From Acanthaster planci (Eukaryota > Echinodermata > Asteroidea > Valvatida > Acanthasteridae), in assembly GCF_001949145.1 (NCBI RefSeq), contig NW_019091364.1:3142021-3204020 (forward strand): 62,000 bases of DNA, given 5' to 3'. Positions 59,203-62,000 of this stretch are shown piece by piece; within the stretch, counting starts at the first letter, position 1, and each line of letters opens with the position of its first letter. Below the pieces are notes generated by a model, which saw only the letters and a list, made by a program, of their open reading frames with translations, was not told the DNA's origin and did no database searches. Both the position numbers and the translations under genes were made by a program.

Positions 59203-61474
59203 TGGTTTGATGAACGCAGTTAATCTTGATAATGTACCAAGCATACTGCTCACAAATTTTGGCTGCACGTGAAAGACAGTGTGCTACATACCCTGTCATG
59301 GCAACCGCAATGGTTTTAAGGTCATGTTACATACGTATGTATTCATTCCTAAACGTCACTGATCCAGTTTCCGTTCTGTGGCAATGAGTTCTACTCTATA
59401 AAGAACATCCAAAGACTCCCGGAGCCTGACTATAGTTTTTTTTTTCAGACGCGATACAAATCGTTTTGGAAGTCAGCGTGTCATCGAACGATGACAGTTA
59501 GAAAGCAGTTTGGGAATTAACGTTGGCAGCTGGGAAGAGCCGATAAACAGCAGTTTTAAAACAATGGTATTCATCAGAACCTGGTTCTGTTCTATCCATA
59601 GCATTGCCTTCGCACGGGAATCTTTCCAGCGGAGGGGGAGAGGAGAATAGAGCGACAAATGGCTGCAATTAAATGAAGAAGGCTGGACCATGACGGTTGG
59701 GGGCGCCGTTCCGATTATCTAAATTATAAACTACGACAGTGATACAGTCCTTTTCTGTTTCTCTCCTTTTTATCTATTTTTTTTATTAATCCTATAGCCT
59801 CCCCAGAAGGAGAGAATCCCCTGGCCCCCTTCCGACACTCATGTTCACGAGGATGTATAGCCCTTTCTGGTGGAGTGGATAATCTCCTGTAGTGTAATAG
59901 TCTACGCTTTGCAGACGTATAAGGCCACATGAAAAAAAAAAGATAATTAATTTAGCATCAGCGCCCGCCTCAGAAAATCTTGCTGCGTGGTTTTTTTTTC
60001 TTTAAAAATTGTCTACAACGCCCACATAACCTCGGGCAGGCACAACATGCAACCTGCGTACAGTCATGTGCACTTCTGTGCCCGAGTCTGAAGTGAACAT
60101 GGCGCTTTCATTCCGTGCTAGCAGCAGTCCAGATCAGCATGCATACCAAAGTTCACGTATTAAAAAAACAAAAAAAACTCCCCCCTCCTCGATTTTGGTA
60201 AATACAACTGATGCTAAACTATCTTTTTCTTTAAGTGGCCTTATAAGATGAATCAAGACGACGTAAGAGAATTTTTTTTCCACATTTCACAATGATTTGC
60301 GAATAAATATCCCTGCACGATGCTGACGTAGGACCACAGGTGCTTGAGATTCTAGTATCTTTTAACAACTACACAACCTACAGCGATACTAAACAGCAGG
60401 TTTAAAGCTTATTCACAGAAAACTTGGAAATACGTTATCAATTCCACATTAGAAAAAAAGGCCCATCTCGCTCTCATTTTTAAGTGATCAGTAACCGCAA
60501 AAGTTATCAAGGGCTGAGTTCCCTCTACTTCCCTTCCGGAATTTTTTGTCCGAGGCGTTTGTGTTGCCTTCAGTAGGGATTTATACCGCGCCACTGATGG
60601 GTCGGGTATATATCGTATATTAATAGGAGCGTGGATTTGCCGCCCACAGCAGCTGATTTACTGCGAGGTTTTGCCATCAGACCACCAAGAATGTACTACT
60701 GCGCGCCATGCCGCTTCCTGGTGCACACCCTACCTGGCTGCAAAGACAATTTCAATCGGCGTGTACCTTTGTTTGATTTATTTACCCAATCCCCAGATTC
60801 CCTGCTACCTAAAAAAAAACCGCATTTTACGAGGCCGGTCAGTCGTCTGCGCCGAACTTGTATTGTGACCAGCGTATCGGACCCAGATAACCCTCTCCAT
60901 CCTGACAGCACCAGGGCTATCAATATCCTTCAGCGGGCCGGGTTTTGCTGGTCGGGTGACACGCGGGATCCCAAACCCTGCCCTTTTCCAAACAGCGTGA
61001 GATATTTCTTTTCTCGCTCTTCCTCTGTTTAGATAAAAGTAATAAAGCGCCCCGGTGGCAGCTTTGACAGTTAAATTAGCAGCAGTTGAGGAGGCGCTAT
61101 TTGCATATCAATCACACAGTAAAGCTGAGCAGGAGGAGTAGGGATCGCGTTGAGGAATACGTCATCGGTTGCGTGTGGGTCTTCCCGGAGCCTAAAGACG
61201 GGAGAGGATGGAACAGATATTTGGTGACTGTATGGGTTATTCACCGATGTCACGTTGTTACGTGACTTTCGACTTGCCTGCCAACTCAGCCGTCAAGCCA
61301 AATCGTAACAATTTGGATCTATGTTCAAGAAGAAAATAACGAATCCCATTCAAGAATTATCTGACATTGCTTATAAGTTGGATGGTGTTCACAGAGCATG
61401 ATATAGTTCAAGGTTTGGCAGAACTGTGAGGCGAAAATCAGCAGAAAGTCCAACGTGCACCACGTTAGGGAACT
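59203..61474. other. Intergenic, nothing recognised
   Basis: A 133-codon ORF at 60631-61032 (plus) begins without a convincing start and has no recognised domain. Bases 61325-61474 continue the open frame of the THAP relic without family similarity. Confidence 0.45.
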
Positions 61475-61616
61475 ACATGGCCTACCCGCAATGAAGTACG
61501 CACTGCAGAGTCGCGCGTGCGAGTTTGGAGTCCAGTTTTCGCGTCGAATTGCAGCGATCCATTTCGCTCTTCGTTGCGGATCGGCAATCACGATTATGGC
61601 ACCCTACGGCACAGCA
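61475..61616 (-). pseudogene. Broken THAP zinc-finger domain
   Basis: In one frame 61616-61587 reads CCAVGCHNRD, the start of a THAP domain (C-x2-4-C). In the neighbouring frame 61591-61475 reads ADPQRRAKWIAAIRRENWTP followed by NSHARLCSAYFIAGRP, its middle and end. The usual dozen or so residues between the two blocks are missing and the frame shifts at the join. The zinc-binding His of the C-x2-H pair is Tyr (CSAY), and the closing AVPTIF-type motif is absent. Known: THAP domains bind DNA and are widespread in marine invertebrate genomes, often with transposases. Inferred: a dead THAP gene or transposon remnant. Confidence 0.8.
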
Positions 61617-62000
61617 AAAATCCTCTCAGGTAGTTTAAATGCACATTAACATTTGATTAACCATGTACCTCTTTATTTGGAGGTTTTGTTGGCCAGGGTT
61701 TAATCCGTCCCTTAAGACCACAAGTATCCCTTTAAAATGACGACATACATGTATTTCATCTCCCCATCGCCATGTTGAACAATGACCTCCCATTTTTTTC
61801 CCGAATACAGGCACTGCAAGGTCCCAATTTTGCTTCATTATCACAAGAAATTCACGCTCAGTTTCTTTTTCGAAGCTGTGAACCTCTACTGTTAAGAATC
61901 CGCAGGGGCACTTCGAGGGGGAAGAACGCACACAAGTCCTGATTCGGTGTCTTGCCGAATAAAATGTTGTTCATTGACCACGCAGATAGAAAGTGCTGAA
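61617..62000. other. Right edge, nothing recognised
   Basis: No further THAP sequence upstream of the relic and no other gene signal. Confidence 0.5.

Noticed and set aside
60631-61032. 133-codon ORF on plus
   Set aside because: It has no ATG start, no domain and no splice-consistent neighbours; probably chance.

Overview
The window is animal nuclear DNA. Its two intact genes are split by GT-AG introns, exons are short islands in AT-rich sequence, and the rest is a patchwork of decayed transposons, SINE/LINE pieces, foldback elements and tandem repeats. Recurrent taggccta- and tacatgta-like words, a von Willebrand A (vWA) protein of a type I associate with marine invertebrates, and a THAP relic suggest a marine invertebrate, possibly a deuterostome such as an echinoderm or hemichordate. 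That placement is inference from composition and family memory.

Region 1 (about 1.5-10 kb, minus strand) holds a complete six-exon gene for a predicted secreted 556-residue protein. It has a signal peptide, an N-terminal domain that may have a lysozyme/lytic-transglycosylase-like fold, one vWA domain with an intact metal-binding site, a beta-rich domain, and a hydrophobic C-terminal tail that may be a GPI signal. All five splice junctions keep one reading frame and the vWA module is one phase 1-1 exon. Intron 4 carries a fragment of a LINE endonuclease.

Region 2 (about 10-15.2 kb) is intergenic with one hAT-like relic. Region 3 (15.2-25.2 kb, minus strand) holds a five-coding-exon gene for a 633-residue MFSD6-like major facilitator protein with a long, sequon-rich extracellular loop. 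An in-frame stop sits at the start of the exon just upstream of its ATG, and the 5' UTR evidently continues in an unidentified upstream exon.

Region 4 (25.2-62 kb) is gene-poor. It contains a 226-bp dispersed repeat with a second copy 26 kb away, a decayed roughly 100-bp-period array split by a tRNA-derived SINE, several foldback/MITE elements (including a 166-bp near-perfect hairpin), three copies of one repeat family, two inverted repeat pairs, a 548-base assembly gap, a LINE-type 3' tail and a broken THAP zinc-finger domain at the far right end. I found no other convincing coding exon, no RNA gene and no CRISPR array.

The two genes share a strand and proximity, but nothing in the sequence shows that they act together. 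One encodes an extracellular adhesion or matrix-type protein and the other a membrane transporter-like or receptor-like protein.
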